64,000 nucleotides of DNA, from the NCBI RefSeq assembly GCF_014201805.1, contig NZ_JACHFK010000001.1:496001-560000 (forward strand). The letters run 5' to 3'. This document shows, piece after piece, positions 34,177-46,682 of this stretch; positions within the stretch are counted from its first letter, which is position 1, and every line of letters begins with the position of its first letter. Position numbers and translations under genes: made by a program. The notes beneath the pieces are model-generated. The model had not been told where the DNA came from. It searched no databases and was given only the letters and a program-made list of their open reading frames with translations. Source of the stretch: Deinococcus metalli. GTDB taxonomy: Bacteria > Deinococcota > Deinococci > Deinococcales > Deinococcaceae.

Positions 34177-34493
34177 TCACCGTCGCCAACCGTATCTACG
34201 TCAAGCCCGAGTACCATGACGCCTTCGAGCAGCGCTTCCGGGAGCGCGCCGGGATGGTGGACACCATGCCGGGTTTCGTGTCCAACATGGTGCTGCGGCC
34301 GGTGAAGGACGGCGAGCCCTTCGTCGTCCTGACGGTCTGGGACAGCCGCGAGGCCTTCGACGCGTGGACGCAGAGCGACGCCTTCCGCCAGGGCCATGCC
34401 CGCAGCGGCACCCTGCCGCGCGAGGCGTACAGCGGCCCGAACGTCCTGGAAATCCACGAGGTCGTGACCAGCACCGCCCCCCGCGCCACATGA
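34173..34493 (+). CDS. Antibiotic-biosynthesis-monooxygenase fold protein, HmoB/IsdG-like
   Basis: 106 residues. Ferredoxin-like ABM fold with [21 protein letters not shown], the PGFVSNMVLRP turn, a TVWDSREAFDAWTQSDAFRQGHA helix and a final LEIHEV strand. This matches heme-degrading monooxygenases HmoA/HmoB, where Asn near the N-terminus (N6), Trp and His shape the heme site. Its coupling to hemB supports a heme-related role, but related proteins handle other substrates. RBS GGGAGG lies upstream. Confidence 0.82.
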   Translation: MITVANRIYVKPEYHDAFEQRFRERAGMVDTMPGFVSNMVLRPVKDGEPFVVLTVWDSREAFDAWTQSDAFRQGHARSGTLPREAYSGPNVLEIHEVVTSTAPRAT

Positions 34494-34562
34494 ACGCGCG
34501 CTCCAGAGGAGTGGCCGCCGGTTCACGGCCGGGTCAGGACCCGCGTCTACACTGAGTGGACC

Positions 34563-35072
34563 ATGAAACACGCCGCCCTGACCGTGCTGGCCGCTGCCCT
34601 CCTCGCCTCGTGCGCGCCCACCGTGACTGGGCCGCGCCAGGGCCGGATCGTGAACTCCGTGACGGGTACCGAGGGTACCGTCACGTTCGTCTCCGGCAGC
34701 CTGCGCCCCCGCGTGGGTGATCCCTTCGCGCCGGACAATGCCACCATCACCATCGGCGGTCAGACGTACACCGGACGCACGGCCATCGTGGACGGCAGCG
34801 GTGCCGGCAATCCCCTGCCGGCCGGCTGGGGATTGAGTGTCGGCTTCGGAGCCAGCAGCAGCGCGTTCACGAACGGCATGGTCGGCATCGGCACGCGGCT
34901 CGACAGCCCCGATGCGCACCGTCCGCCGGTTGCCCGCATTGGCAACCTGATCGCCCGCACGACCGGCACGCCCGTCCTGACCCTCACCTGCACCCTGACC
35001 GTGGACGAGACCGAGCACGGCATCGGCGACTGCACCGGCAACGACGGCACCAAGTACGCCATGCAGTTCTGA
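34563..35072 (+). CDS. Small predicted lipoprotein, function unknown
   Basis: 169 residues. Signal with lipobox LLASC (Cys at residue 17), then a probably all-beta domain rich in Gly, Thr and Val. Two cysteines near the C-terminus (LTCTLTVDETEHGIGDC) could form a disulfide. No family recognised. A TACACT box lies 9 nt before the ATG. The unit ends at a strong terminator shared with sdhB. Confidence 0.7.
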   Translation: MKHAALTVLAAALLASCAPTVTGPRQGRIVNSVTGTEGTVTFVSGSLRPRVGDPFAPDNATITIGGQTYTGRTAIVDGSGAGNPLPAGWGLSVGFGASSSAFTNGMVGIGTRLDSPDAHRPPVARIGNLIARTTGTPVLTLTCTLTVDETEHGIGDCTGNDGTKYAMQF

Positions 35073-35176
35073 GCCCGATTCAGACGTATTCCGGAGTGTT
35101 CCCGGAGCCCATTAGACGGGCATTCGCTGGAATTCGGCTGGATGCTGCGGCTGTCTGACTGCCAGCACCCATCAAC

Positions 35177-35213
35177 GAAGGACGCGGAGGGAGCGCTGCC
35201 CTCCGCGTCCTTC
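35177..35213. terminator. Strong shared terminator before sdhB end
   Basis: A perfect 15-bp stem (GAAGGACGCGGAGGG with its complement) with a 7-nt loop, between the convergent lipoprotein gene and sdhB. Confidence 0.8.
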
Positions 35214-35231
35214 TGCTGTCCTGGCTCTCGC

Positions 35232-36011
<780 letters not shown>

Positions 36012-36040
36012 GGTCGTCCTTTCGGGTGCGTGCGCCGCTC

Positions 36041-37792
<1,752 letters not shown>

Positions 37793-37809
37793 GGATTTCG
37801 CCTTTACCT

Positions 37810-38187
37810 TTAAATTGAGAAGAGCCCGATGGTGCCGAACGCGAAGAGCAGCGCCACCACGGTGTAGAACAGGCCCTTGACCCACGCGCGGGTCGGCCGC
37901 GAACGCACGTAGTCCTCGATGGAGTACCGCGCGCCGTTCGCGCCGTGCAGCAGCGCCAGGCTCAGGATCAGCCAGTCATAGAACTTCCACGCCGGGTTGG
38001 CCAGCTTGCCGACCACGGCGTCGAAGGTCGCGTCGGACTCGCTCACCTGGATGAAGGTCATGTACACGTGCCCCAGGATCAGGAACACCAGGATCAGGCC
38101 GCTGATCCGCATGAACACCCACCAGTTCAGCTCCGCGTTGCTGTGCGCCTGCTGCCGGGCGTCCGTGAAGGTCCTCGCGCGGATCAT
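37810..38187 (-). CDS. sdhD: Succinate dehydrogenase membrane anchor subunit
   Basis: 125 residues with three hydrophobic helices (ISGLILVFLILGHVYMTF, WLILSLALLHGANGARY, KGLFYTVVALLFAFGTIGLF). HGANGxR in helix II is the typical heme/quinone-side motif. The ATG at 38187 overlaps the sdhC stop by one base (TGATG). Anchors SdhAB to the inner membrane together with SdhC. Confidence 0.92.
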   Translation of the reverse strand: MIRARTFTDARQQAHSNAELNWWVFMRISGLILVFLILGHVYMTFIQVSESDATFDAVVGKLANPAWKFYDWLILSLALLHGANGARYSIEDYVRSRPTRAWVKGLFYTVVALLFAFGTIGLFSI

Positions 38188-38543
38188 CAGTACCCCCCGA
38201 CCATGCGCGGCCACAGCGTCAGCAGCGCGTACACGAACGACGCGGCGCTGATCAGCAGCACCGCGTACCACATCTGCCGCTGGTACGCCACGCCCGCTCC
38301 GGTGAAGTCCATCACGATGATCCGCAGGCCGTTGAACGCGTGGTACACCACGCCGGCCGTCACGAACACCAGACCGATCCGGAACGGCCACAGATCGTAG
38401 GTGGTGTGGATCGCCATGTAAAACCGTTCCCCGAAGATGAACGACCCGATGCTGAACACATGCAGCAGCAGGTACAGCAGGATCGCCAGTCCGGACAAAC
38501 GGTGAAGCAGGAATGCCCACTGCCCCTCTCTCCCTCGGTACAT
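38187..38543 (-). CDS. sdhC: Succinate dehydrogenase cytochrome b subunit
   Basis: 118 residues from the ATG at 38543, preceded by AAGGAGG at 10 nt. Three membrane helices; the HRLSGLAILLYLLLH motif marks the quinone-site helix, and H in VYHAFNGLR is the likely heme b ligand. First gene of the sdhCDAB operon. A TATTCT box near 38645 on the minus strand may be the promoter but its -35 is poor. Confidence 0.92.
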   Translation of the reverse strand: MYRGREGQWAFLLHRLSGLAILLYLLLHVFSIGSFIFGERFYMAIHTTYDLWPFRIGLVFVTAGVVYHAFNGLRIIVMDFTGAGVAYQRQMWYAVLLISAASFVYALLTLWPRMVGGY

Positions 38544-38749
38544 TTCCTCAGACCTCCTTGAACGTCCGCCCGGCCATACATGGGCCCCGGCGGGGCGGGC
38601 GGGTGTGCCATGAGCGGGCACGCCGCGCTGTCAGACCCGCCCAGAATAACACCGGCCCGGACGCACACCGTCACCGTTCACCCGGCTGTGCGGGGCCGTC
38701 CGCTGTCACCGGCCGGGGGGCAGGGTCCCGCACGCGCTACCCTGCACGC

Positions 38750-39094
38750 ATGCCCCCCCAGCCCCCCAGGAAGGACGACCCGCAGGAAGCGGACTTCACC
38801 CGCAAGATGGTGCTCGGTATCCTCAGCACCCTGGAGACCAAGGGCCTGCTGAGTTCCGGCGAGGTCGAATCGATCATCCGGGCGGCCCGGCAGGCCAGCG
38901 CGCCCGCTCCTGCCCCCCGCCGCGCCGGCCCGGCCGCGCCCGGCACCCGCTGGGCCACCCCCGACGGCCAGCCCCTGGGCATGGATCGCAGCACGCCCAT
39001 TGCCATTCCGGACGTCAAGCGCCAGTCCACTCCCGCGCTGGACCCGGCCGCGGGGAAGGAGACCGTGCCGGTCATCGACATGACCATGGAGTGA
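38750..39094 (+). CDS. Small hypothetical protein
   Basis: 114 residues. A helical N-terminal region (FTRKMVLGILSTLETKGLLSSGEVESIIRAA) is followed by a Pro/Ala-rich, probably disordered tail. No family recognised. A TACCCT box ends 6 nt before the ATG, the leaderless pattern of this genome, which supports a real gene. It is divergent from sdhCDAB. Confidence 0.65.
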   Translation: MPPQPPRKDDPQEADFTRKMVLGILSTLETKGLLSSGEVESIIRAARQASAPAPAPRRAGPAAPGTRWATPDGQPLGMDRSTPIAIPDVKRQSTPALDPAAGKETVPVIDMTME

Positions 39095-39210
39095 TGTCGG
39101 CGGGGGAAGGGGAGGGCCAGCTCGACGGGAGCGGCCGCGTGTCCACGGCGCGGGTGACACCGGGCCGGACGTGACGGAGCGTCCTGGCGGACGCGGCCCG
39201 CGTCGTGGGG

Positions 39211-41628
39211 TCAGCGCACCAGCGTCAGAGAGGACCGGACGGTGCCGGCGGGACCGGCGTCGTAGGCCACCACGTACACGCCGCCGTCCGGGTTGAGGGC
39301 GGCGCGCAGGGCCGAGGTGTCCGACAGCTGGATGGGCACGGACGTGCCGGTGGCCGTGTCGATGCGGTACACGCTGGCGGCGTCGTGGCCCCACAGCACC
39401 GTCGGCTGCGCGGCGTCGAAGCCGATGAGTTCCCCGGTGGGGACGTTGGTGAACGCGGCCGTGCCGGCGGCGGACACGCGGGTCAGCGTGGTGTATCCGG
39501 CGAACCACACGTCGCCGCTGCTGGACAGCGCGGCGGTGCTGAAGCCGCCCGCCAGCGCCGACGTGCTGACGGCGCCCGTGCCGGTCGCGACGGTCAGGGC
39601 CACGCCGGCGTACCGGGGCACGACCAGCACCGTGCGGTGGTCCGGGCTCAGGGTCACGCGGGCGCCGTACGTGCTGGTGACGCTGCTGTCGTCCACGACC
39701 CGGATTTCGCCGGTCTCGGGCGTCCACGTGCAGATCTGAGGAGCGCCGCCCGCCGGGGTGCGCGTGAACCACACGCGTCCGGCCGTGTCCGTCCCGTCGG
39801 CCAGGTCATCCGTGGGCACGAGGGCCGGCGCGGGCAGGGCCGTGACAGTGCCGTCGTCGCGGATGCGGAGGGCGGCCGGCGCGGCACCGTCGGTCACGGC
39901 GATGACGCCGCCGGCCAACCCGACCAGCCGTGCGGCGCGGCCCGGCACCGTCACCGCGAGGGCGCTGCCACCCACGCCGGCGCGCGTGAGGGTGCTGCTG
40001 GTGCCGGTGGCCCCGGTGAGCTGCCACACGCCGCCGGAGGTCGCGGTGAGCAGACGGCCGTCCGAAATGCCCACACGCGGGGGACGGACCCGCAGCGTCA
40101 TGGTGCTGTCCGGGCCGCCGTGCACAACGTCCGGCCCGCTGACCGTCACGGGGAACACGCCCAGCCGGGCGCCAGCCGTGGCGCGCACGCTGAAGGTGGC
40201 GGTGGCCGAGCCGCGCGCGCTGACGGTGACCGGAGCCGCGCTCACGCCGTCGGGGAGGCCGGACAGGGTGAGGGTCGTGGCGCCCTGGAAGCCGTACGCC
40301 GCGGTGACGCGGACCGTCACGGCGGCCTCCGATCCCTGGTAGAGCGTGGCGACCGGCTCGGCCACCGCCAGCGTGACGCCGGGGCCGAGCGTGGTGAGGG
40401 TGAGCGCAAGCCGGGCCCGGTAGCCGCCCCCGTCGGCGGTGAGGGTGAGGTCGTGGGTGCCGCCGCGCAGCGTGGCGTCGCCCGTGAGGACGACCAGGCC
40501 GCAGGTGAACGCGCCGAGCTGCACCGTGACCGGCGTGACGGTCACGCCGGCGGGCAGGCCGGTGGCGCTCAGGGTGACTGGGCCGCTGTAGTCGCCGTTA
40601 CCCGACACGCACACGGGCACCTGCACGCTGGACGCGCGGAGGAGCGGCACCTCGGACAGCCGGGTGGACAGCGCAAAACCGGGCCGGGTGACCTCGAGGC
40701 TGGTCGTGGCGCGGCCCACCTCGCGCCCCGCGTCGTCCTTCACGAACACGGTCACGGCCCGGGTGACGTTGGTGCTGGGTGCGTAGGTGAAAGTCAGGTG
40801 GGTGGTGATCTGCTGGGCCCGCAGCGCCGCCGGCCCGCCGCTCAGGACCAGGGGGGGCAGCGACACGGTGCCAGGCTGAACGCTCAGGCCCGGCGCGTCG
40901 GTGCTGAGGTGCACGCGGCCGCTGTACCCGCCCACCTGCCCGAAGGTGGCGGGCACCGTGACGGCCTCGGCGGTGGGGAAGTGCAGGCCGTCGCCGCCCA
41001 GGCTCAGCGTCACGGCGGGCGTGGCGACGGTGCCGTACAGCTCGCTGCGGGCGGCGGGAGGCAGGGTCGAGAGGACGCCGCTGCCATTCCCGCGGAGCAC
41101 GGCATTCCATCCGGCCCGGAGCGTCACGTCGAAGGCCAGTGGGGCGCGGTCCGGGCAGGCCACGGTGCCGCGGACGCTGGCCGCCCGGTCGCTGTACACG
41201 CGCACCACGTCCTGGCCCGCGCTGGGCTGGCCGTCGGCCAGTACCTCGGTCACGGTGCCCAGCGCATCGCCGCCCGCGCTCTGCAGGGCGACTGTGTCCC
41301 ACACGCTCACGCGCACCGCCGGGTCGGGCGCAGCGCCGTTGAAGGTGCAGCCGCTGTCCGGCGCAGGCGGCAGGGTTATGAGCGTGGCGTCATCAGGGGG
41401 TGTGCCCAGGGTCAGCTCGAGCGTGGCGGGACTGACCACCGTGCCCATGTTGGCTGCCGACAGCGTGCCGTCTCGGGCCAGCTGCGCCCGGCCATTCGGA
41501 AACGACGCGGCCGCGATGGTGCCCGCGATCTTGGCGGCGTCGACCACCGTGCCGCGCGGTGGCGGGGTCGGCGCGGGCGTACAGGCCGTCAGTGCGGCCA
41601 GCAGCACGAGGGCGGGGCGGCGGAGCAT
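39211..41628 (-). CDS. Large lipoprotein with Ig-like domains and beta-propeller-like C-terminus
   Basis: 805 residues. Lipobox LTACT gives Cys at residue 16, so it is a surface or periplasmic lipoprotein. The first 300 residues resemble the neighbouring lipoprotein. Residues about 320-520 hold two Ig-like (CARDB-type) repeats, seen in paired phrases such as SATGLPAGVTVTPVTVQ and LSGLPDGVSAAPVTVS. The last 270 residues look like a propeller of short beta repeats (GGVWQLTG, GRVWFTR, GDVWFAG). Function unknown; adhesion or binding of a cell-surface ligand is possible. GGAG lies 5 nt before the ATG. Confidence 0.75.
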   Translation of the reverse strand: MLRRPALVLLAALTACTPAPTPPPRGTVVDAAKIAGTIAAASFPNGRAQLARDGTLSAANMGTVVSPATLELTLGTPPDDATLITLPPAPDSGCTFNGAAPDPAVRVSVWDTVALQSAGGDALGTVTEVLADGQPSAGQDVVRVYSDRAASVRGTVACPDRAPLAFDVTLRAGWNAVLRGNGSGVLSTLPPAARSELYGTVATPAVTLSLGGDGLHFPTAEAVTVPATFGQVGGYSGRVHLSTDAPGLSVQPGTVSLPPLVLSGGPAALRAQQITTHLTFTYAPSTNVTRAVTVFVKDDAGREVGRATTSLEVTRPGFALSTRLSEVPLLRASSVQVPVCVSGNGDYSGPVTLSATGLPAGVTVTPVTVQLGAFTCGLVVLTGDATLRGGTHDLTLTADGGGYRARLALTLTTLGPGVTLAVAEPVATLYQGSEAAVTVRVTAAYGFQGATTLTLSGLPDGVSAAPVTVSARGSATATFSVRATAGARLGVFPVTVSGPDVVHGGPDSTMTLRVRPPRVGISDGRLLTATSGGVWQLTGATGTSSTLTRAGVGGSALAVTVPGRAARLVGLAGGVIAVTDGAAPAALRIRDDGTVTALPAPALVPTDDLADGTDTAGRVWFTRTPAGGAPQICTWTPETGEIRVVDDSSVTSTYGARVTLSPDHRTVLVVPRYAGVALTVATGTGAVSTSALAGGFSTAALSSSGDVWFAGYTTLTRVSAAGTAAFTNVPTGELIGFDAAQPTVLWGHDAASVYRIDTATGTSVPIQLSDTSALRAALNPDGGVYVVAYDAGPAGTVRSSLTLVR

Positions 41629-41723
41629 GAATGCTCCATGGTAGGAGACCCGGCGCTCCGCGCAAGTCTCACGTGCCCTGGACGGGCAAGCATGAAGTCA
41701 ATCCCAAGCCCGGGCCGGACGGC

Positions 41724-42689
41724 TCAGGGCCGCTGCACGTCCAGCACACCGTCGCCGCGGCCCGCCTGCTGCCCGTAGTCGTCCGAGAGGGTCATCACGA
41801 AGGGCCGCTTGCCGCTCTGCGTGCCGGTGTACGTGAAGGTCAGGGTGGTCGTCAGCGACTGTGCGCCCAGGCCCAGCCGGCCCAGCGCGGCGCCGGGCCG
41901 CGTGCCCAGCACGGCCAGTCCCGGCACCGAGACCCGGGCCGGCTCCACGCTCAGGCCGGGCGTGTCCAGCTCCAGGTTGTACTCGCCGCCGATCCCGCCC
42001 TCCTGGTAGAAGGTCGCGTTCACCTGGAAGGTCGTGTTCGACGTGAAGGTCAGCGTGGAGGGCGCGAACACCACCGAGAGATACGGCAGGTTCTGCTCCG
42101 CCTCGAAGGCGGTCGTGACCTTGCCCAGCGTCTTCATGGTCACGGAGTTTGATCCGACCGCGTATTCCAGGGCGTTCCAGCCCTTCACGACGGTCAGGTC
42201 GAAGTTCACCTGCGCGGCCGGGCCGCAGGAGATGGTCGCCTTGACCACGGCGGCCCGGTCGCTGTACACCCTCGCCACCCGGCTGAAGGACAGCGTGTTG
42301 CCGCTCTTGATCACCTCGCGGATCGAGCCCAGCGGATCGCCCTGGGGACTGTGGACGACCAGTCGGTCGTAGAAGTGCACCCGCGGGTGCGCCTGGGCCG
42401 GGCCGCTCACCGTGCAGCCGCTGGGCACGGTCAGCAGGTCGAACGCGGTCGCGGCGCTTGGGGCGGTCGTCGCCGTCAGCCGGAAGGTGTCCGGTGCGCT
42501 CAGGGTGCCGGCATAGTCGAGGTTGGTCTCGTCCCCGCTGGCGAGGTACACGACCGAGTCCGGGAACGACACGCCGGTCGCGGTGCCCTGCAGGGTCAGG
42601 GTGGGCACGGTGGGCGGCGTGGTGGTGGTGCACCCGGCCAGGGCGGCGCTCAGGGCAACGGCGGCGAGGGCAGGGGCGAGGCGGGTCAT
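41724..42689 (-). CDS. Lipoprotein related to the N-terminus of the downstream lipoprotein
   Basis: 321 residues. Lipobox AALAGC, then an all-beta region sharing phrases with the next gene: VYSDRAA, GWNAL versus GWNAV, DTPGLSVEPARVSVP versus DAPGLSVQPGTVSLP, and TTTLTFTY versus TTHLTFTY. It lacks the Ig and propeller parts of the neighbour. The two genes look like a duplication followed by domain gain or loss. A TAGAGT box is 8 nt from the start. Function unknown. Confidence 0.75.
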   Translation of the reverse strand: MTRLAPALAAVALSAALAGCTTTTPPTVPTLTLQGTATGVSFPDSVVYLASGDETNLDYAGTLSAPDTFRLTATTAPSAATAFDLLTVPSGCTVSGPAQAHPRVHFYDRLVVHSPQGDPLGSIREVIKSGNTLSFSRVARVYSDRAAVVKATISCGPAAQVNFDLTVVKGWNALEYAVGSNSVTMKTLGKVTTAFEAEQNLPYLSVVFAPSTLTFTSNTTFQVNATFYQEGGIGGEYNLELDTPGLSVEPARVSVPGLAVLGTRPGAALGRLGLGAQSLTTTLTFTYTGTQSGKRPFVMTLSDDYGQQAGRGDGVLDVQRP

Positions 42690-42764
42690 GGCCCTCTACT
42701 CTAGCGCCGCGTTCCTGACGCTGCCTGAGGACGGCCCGGCCCCGCATCCCGTATAACCCGCCGG

Positions 42765-42794
42765 GTGACCACGCCGCCGGCCGCGCGCTACACT
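42765..42794 (+). promoter_or_regulatory. Promoter of the leucine operon
   Basis: GTGACC (42765-42770), 18-nt spacer, TACACT (42789-42794). The ATG of the leader peptide follows after 6 nt, so transcription should begin at or next to that ATG. Confidence 0.7.
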
Positions 42795-42800
42795 CCGGGC

Positions 42801-42863
42801 ATGTTCAGCGTTCACCGGACCGGAGGCACCCACACGGGGCTTCTTCTTCGTTGGGGGCGTTGA
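42801..42863 (+). CDS. leuL: Leucine leader peptide (attenuator)
   Basis: 20 codons, ending in TGA at 42861. Codons 14-16 (42840-42848) are three consecutive CTT leucines; CTT is seldom used in the surrounding genes, which favour CTG and CTC. The remaining residues are [13 protein letters not shown] before and RWGR after the run. There is no ribosome binding site: the ATG sits 6 nt from a TACACT -10 box, so the peptide would be translated from a leaderless transcript. Its position, leucine run and the following alternative hairpins support a ribosome-stalling sensor of charged tRNA-Leu controlling leuC. Confidence 0.8.
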   Translation: MFSVHRTGGTHTGLLLRWGR

Positions 42864-42895
42864 GCGCGCACCGCGAGCGTTCACTGTTCGCCCCC
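42853..42895 (+). promoter_or_regulatory. Antiterminator hairpin of the leu leader
   Basis: GGGGGCG (42853-42859) pairs with CGCCCCC (42889-42895). Directly inside, TGAGCGC (42861-42867) pairs with GCGTTCA (42877-42883) with one wobble and a 9-nt loop. The 5' arm covers the last leader codons and stop; the 3' arm is the left arm of the terminator. The two structures exclude each other. Confidence 0.7.
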
Positions 42896-42923
42896 GTCGC
42901 CAGTGCGAGGACGGGGGCGTTTT
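42889..42923 (+). terminator. Intrinsic terminator of the leu attenuator
   Basis: A perfect 10-bp stem, CGCCCCCGTC (42889-42898) with GACGGGGGCG (42910-42919), an 11-nt loop and TTTT. It lies before leuC, not after a gene, as expected for an attenuator. Confidence 0.85.
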
Positions 42924-42951
42924 GCGCGCCGGGCGCGGGAGGAATGAAACC

Positions 42952-44232
<1,281 letters not shown>

Positions 44233-44242
44233 GGAGCGTGAC

Positions 44243-44833
44243 ATGGACCTGAAACTCCTGTTGGCCGTGGCCGCACTGCACGTGGTGGTGCTGGTCGTGC
44301 CCGGCCCGGACGTGCTGCTCGTCAGCCAGACGGCGCTGGCCCGCACCCGGCGCGCCGCGCTGCTGGCGGGCCTGGGCGTGGTGCTGGGCATCGGCCTGCT
44401 GTTCCAGGCGTTCCCGTGGGTGCACGGCGTGATCAAGGTCGCGGGCGGCGTGTACCTGCTGTGGATGGGCTACAGCCTGTGGCGCTCCAGCCTCACGCCG
44501 GGGCACGCCGCGCACGCCCCGGTGGGCGCGCCGGCCGGCGACCTGCACGCGCTGCGGGCGGGGTTCCTGACGAACATCGCCAATCCCAAGGCGGCGGTGT
44601 TCTTCGGGAGCGTGTTCTCCGGGGTGCTCGGCGCCCACGCGGACGCGCCGCTGAAGATCGCCGCCTTCGCCGTCATCGTGCTGCTCAGCGTGGCGTGGTT
44701 CACGCTGGTCGCCACCGGCATGTCCACCGCCCGCATGCAGAGCGCGTACCTGCGCGCCCGGCGGGGTGTGGACCGCGTGGCGGGCAGCCTGATGCTGGGC
44801 TTCGGCGGGCTGCTGCTCGCCAGCCGGGAGTAG
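44243..44833 (+). CDS. LysE/RhtB-family amino acid exporter
   Basis: 196 residues with about six hydrophobic helices. Family marks are the N-terminal VVLVVPGPDVLLVSQ, GLGVVLGIGL, KVAGGVYLLWMGY and FLTNIANPKAAVFFGSVF. Such carriers export amino acids or homoserine lactones. GAGGAG precedes the ATG. Its place between leuC and leuD, 10 nt after leuC, suggests export of leucine or a pathway relative under the same attenuator. Confidence 0.92.
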   Translation: MDLKLLLAVAALHVVVLVVPGPDVLLVSQTALARTRRAALLAGLGVVLGIGLLFQAFPWVHGVIKVAGGVYLLWMGYSLWRSSLTPGHAAHAPVGAPAGDLHALRAGFLTNIANPKAAVFFGSVFSGVLGAHADAPLKIAAFAVIVLLSVAWFTLVATGMSTARMQSAYLRARRGVDRVAGSLMLGFGGLLLASRE

Positions 44834-44835
44834 GG

Positions 44836-46077
44836 ATGGGAGACGCCAAACGCCGCAAGGCCCTGGGCCTGATGCCCGCCGTGCATCCCTTCGAGGCGCA
44901 GCTCGACGTGGGCGCCCACGCCACGCTGCTCAGCGGCCCGGACGACGCCCGCCTGCGGAGCATGATCACCGCCACGTTGGAGGCCACGCAGCTGTCTGGC
45001 GACGCGTGGGCCAGCGAGTACCGCGCGCACCACGTGCTGGCCGGGCACGTCCCGGCGCGGCTGGCGACGGCCGAGGACGTGCACGCGATCCCGGTCGCGC
45101 CCCACCGCCGCGTTACGGGGGAACTTGTGGTCGGCTCCAGCGCGCCGGAGACGGACGACGTGCTGCTGCCGGTCGAGGGCGGCTTCGTGCGCCTGAGGAC
45201 GCAGCAGCACTCGCACGACGGCGTGACGTGGGTGTCGCCCACGCCGCCCCGCGATCCGCAGGCGTTCCTGCGGCGGGTGCAGGACAACCCCGCGTTCGAA
45301 CTCCAGGGCGACGTGATCGCCCAGATCCACGCCGAGCACTGGCTCGAGGGCCGCATCGACCTCGACCCGGAGCCGCCGGACGACCTGCTGGACGCCACCG
45401 AGGAGATCGTGCGCGAGTGGCACGGCAGCACTCCGGAGGACTGGGCGGCCATCCACCGCGACCTCGGCGGTGAGGGCGTGCCCGTGGCGCGGCGCACGGT
45501 GTTCGAGCTGCGCCGGCCCGCGCCGCTGCAATCCCCCCTGAGCCGGGTGTTCGCCATCCGCCAGGGCGTGGAGTTCTTCGCGCTCGCCACCGGCGCGTCG
45601 TACACGCTGGACGGCGAGGAGTGGATCACCTACGACCCGGCCGACTCCCCGCTGTCCGCCGGCGGGTTGCCCCCGGAACTCGCGGACCTGTTCGACATGG
45701 ACACCGTGTCCGTCACGGTGCACGCCGACGGCCGTGTGGAGTGGGGGGACGCGGCCGTGCCTGAAGGGCGCGTGGACGCTCTGACCGACAACCTGCGCGA
45801 CGCGACCGGCGCCGGCGATCCGGAGCACTGGGCTGCGTGGACCGCCGCCGTGCTGGGCGAGACCTACGGCGACGAACTCCGCGTCCCCGAGGGCGCGGCC
45901 CTGCCCGTCCCGGTGGCTGTCAAGCTCGACATTCCCACCGACGCGCTGGAGGACGACGATTCCCTGTCGCAGACCTTCATGGAATCCGAGGTGACCTTCG
46001 ACGGCGCGGCGTGGCGCGACCTCTACGACGAGGAGCCCCCGCCCGAACTCGCGGCCTTCCGCCCGCCCACGAACTAA
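44836..46077 (+). CDS. Hypothetical protein in the leucine operon
   Basis: 413 residues from the ATG at 44836, 2 nt after the exporter stop. The N-terminus MGDAKRRKALGLMP is a basic motif seen at the start of various uncharacterised bacterial proteins. The rest is acidic, lacks membrane helices and has no catalytic motif I recognise; a Trp/Glu-rich pattern (YTLDGEEWITYDPAD) recurs mid-chain. The same reading frame is open far upstream inside the exporter gene, but that part is not likely to be coding. Function unknown; co-transcription with leu genes is the only clue. Confidence 0.7.
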   Translation: MGDAKRRKALGLMPAVHPFEAQLDVGAHATLLSGPDDARLRSMITATLEATQLSGDAWASEYRAHHVLAGHVPARLATAEDVHAIPVAPHRRVTGELVVGSSAPETDDVLLPVEGGFVRLRTQQHSHDGVTWVSPTPPRDPQAFLRRVQDNPAFELQGDVIAQIHAEHWLEGRIDLDPEPPDDLLDATEEIVREWHGSTPEDWAAIHRDLGGEGVPVARRTVFELRRPAPLQSPLSRVFAIRQGVEFFALATGASYTLDGEEWITYDPADSPLSAGGLPPELADLFDMDTVSVTVHADGRVEWGDAAVPEGRVDALTDNLRDATGAGDPEHWAAWTAAVLGETYGDELRVPEGAALPVPVAVKLDIPTDALEDDDSLSQTFMESEVTFDGAAWRDLYDEEPPPELAAFRPPTN

Positions 46078-46115
46078 GCTGAAGCGCCGCCATCCTCTAC
46101 CCACAAGGAGTGCCC

Positions 46116-46674
<559 letters not shown>

Positions 46675-46682
<8 letters not shown>

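Noticed and set aside
44416..44835. N-terminal extension of the unknown leu-operon protein
   Set aside because: It overlaps the exporter gene entirely in another frame; the ATG at 44836 lies just after the exporter stop, as expected in an operon.
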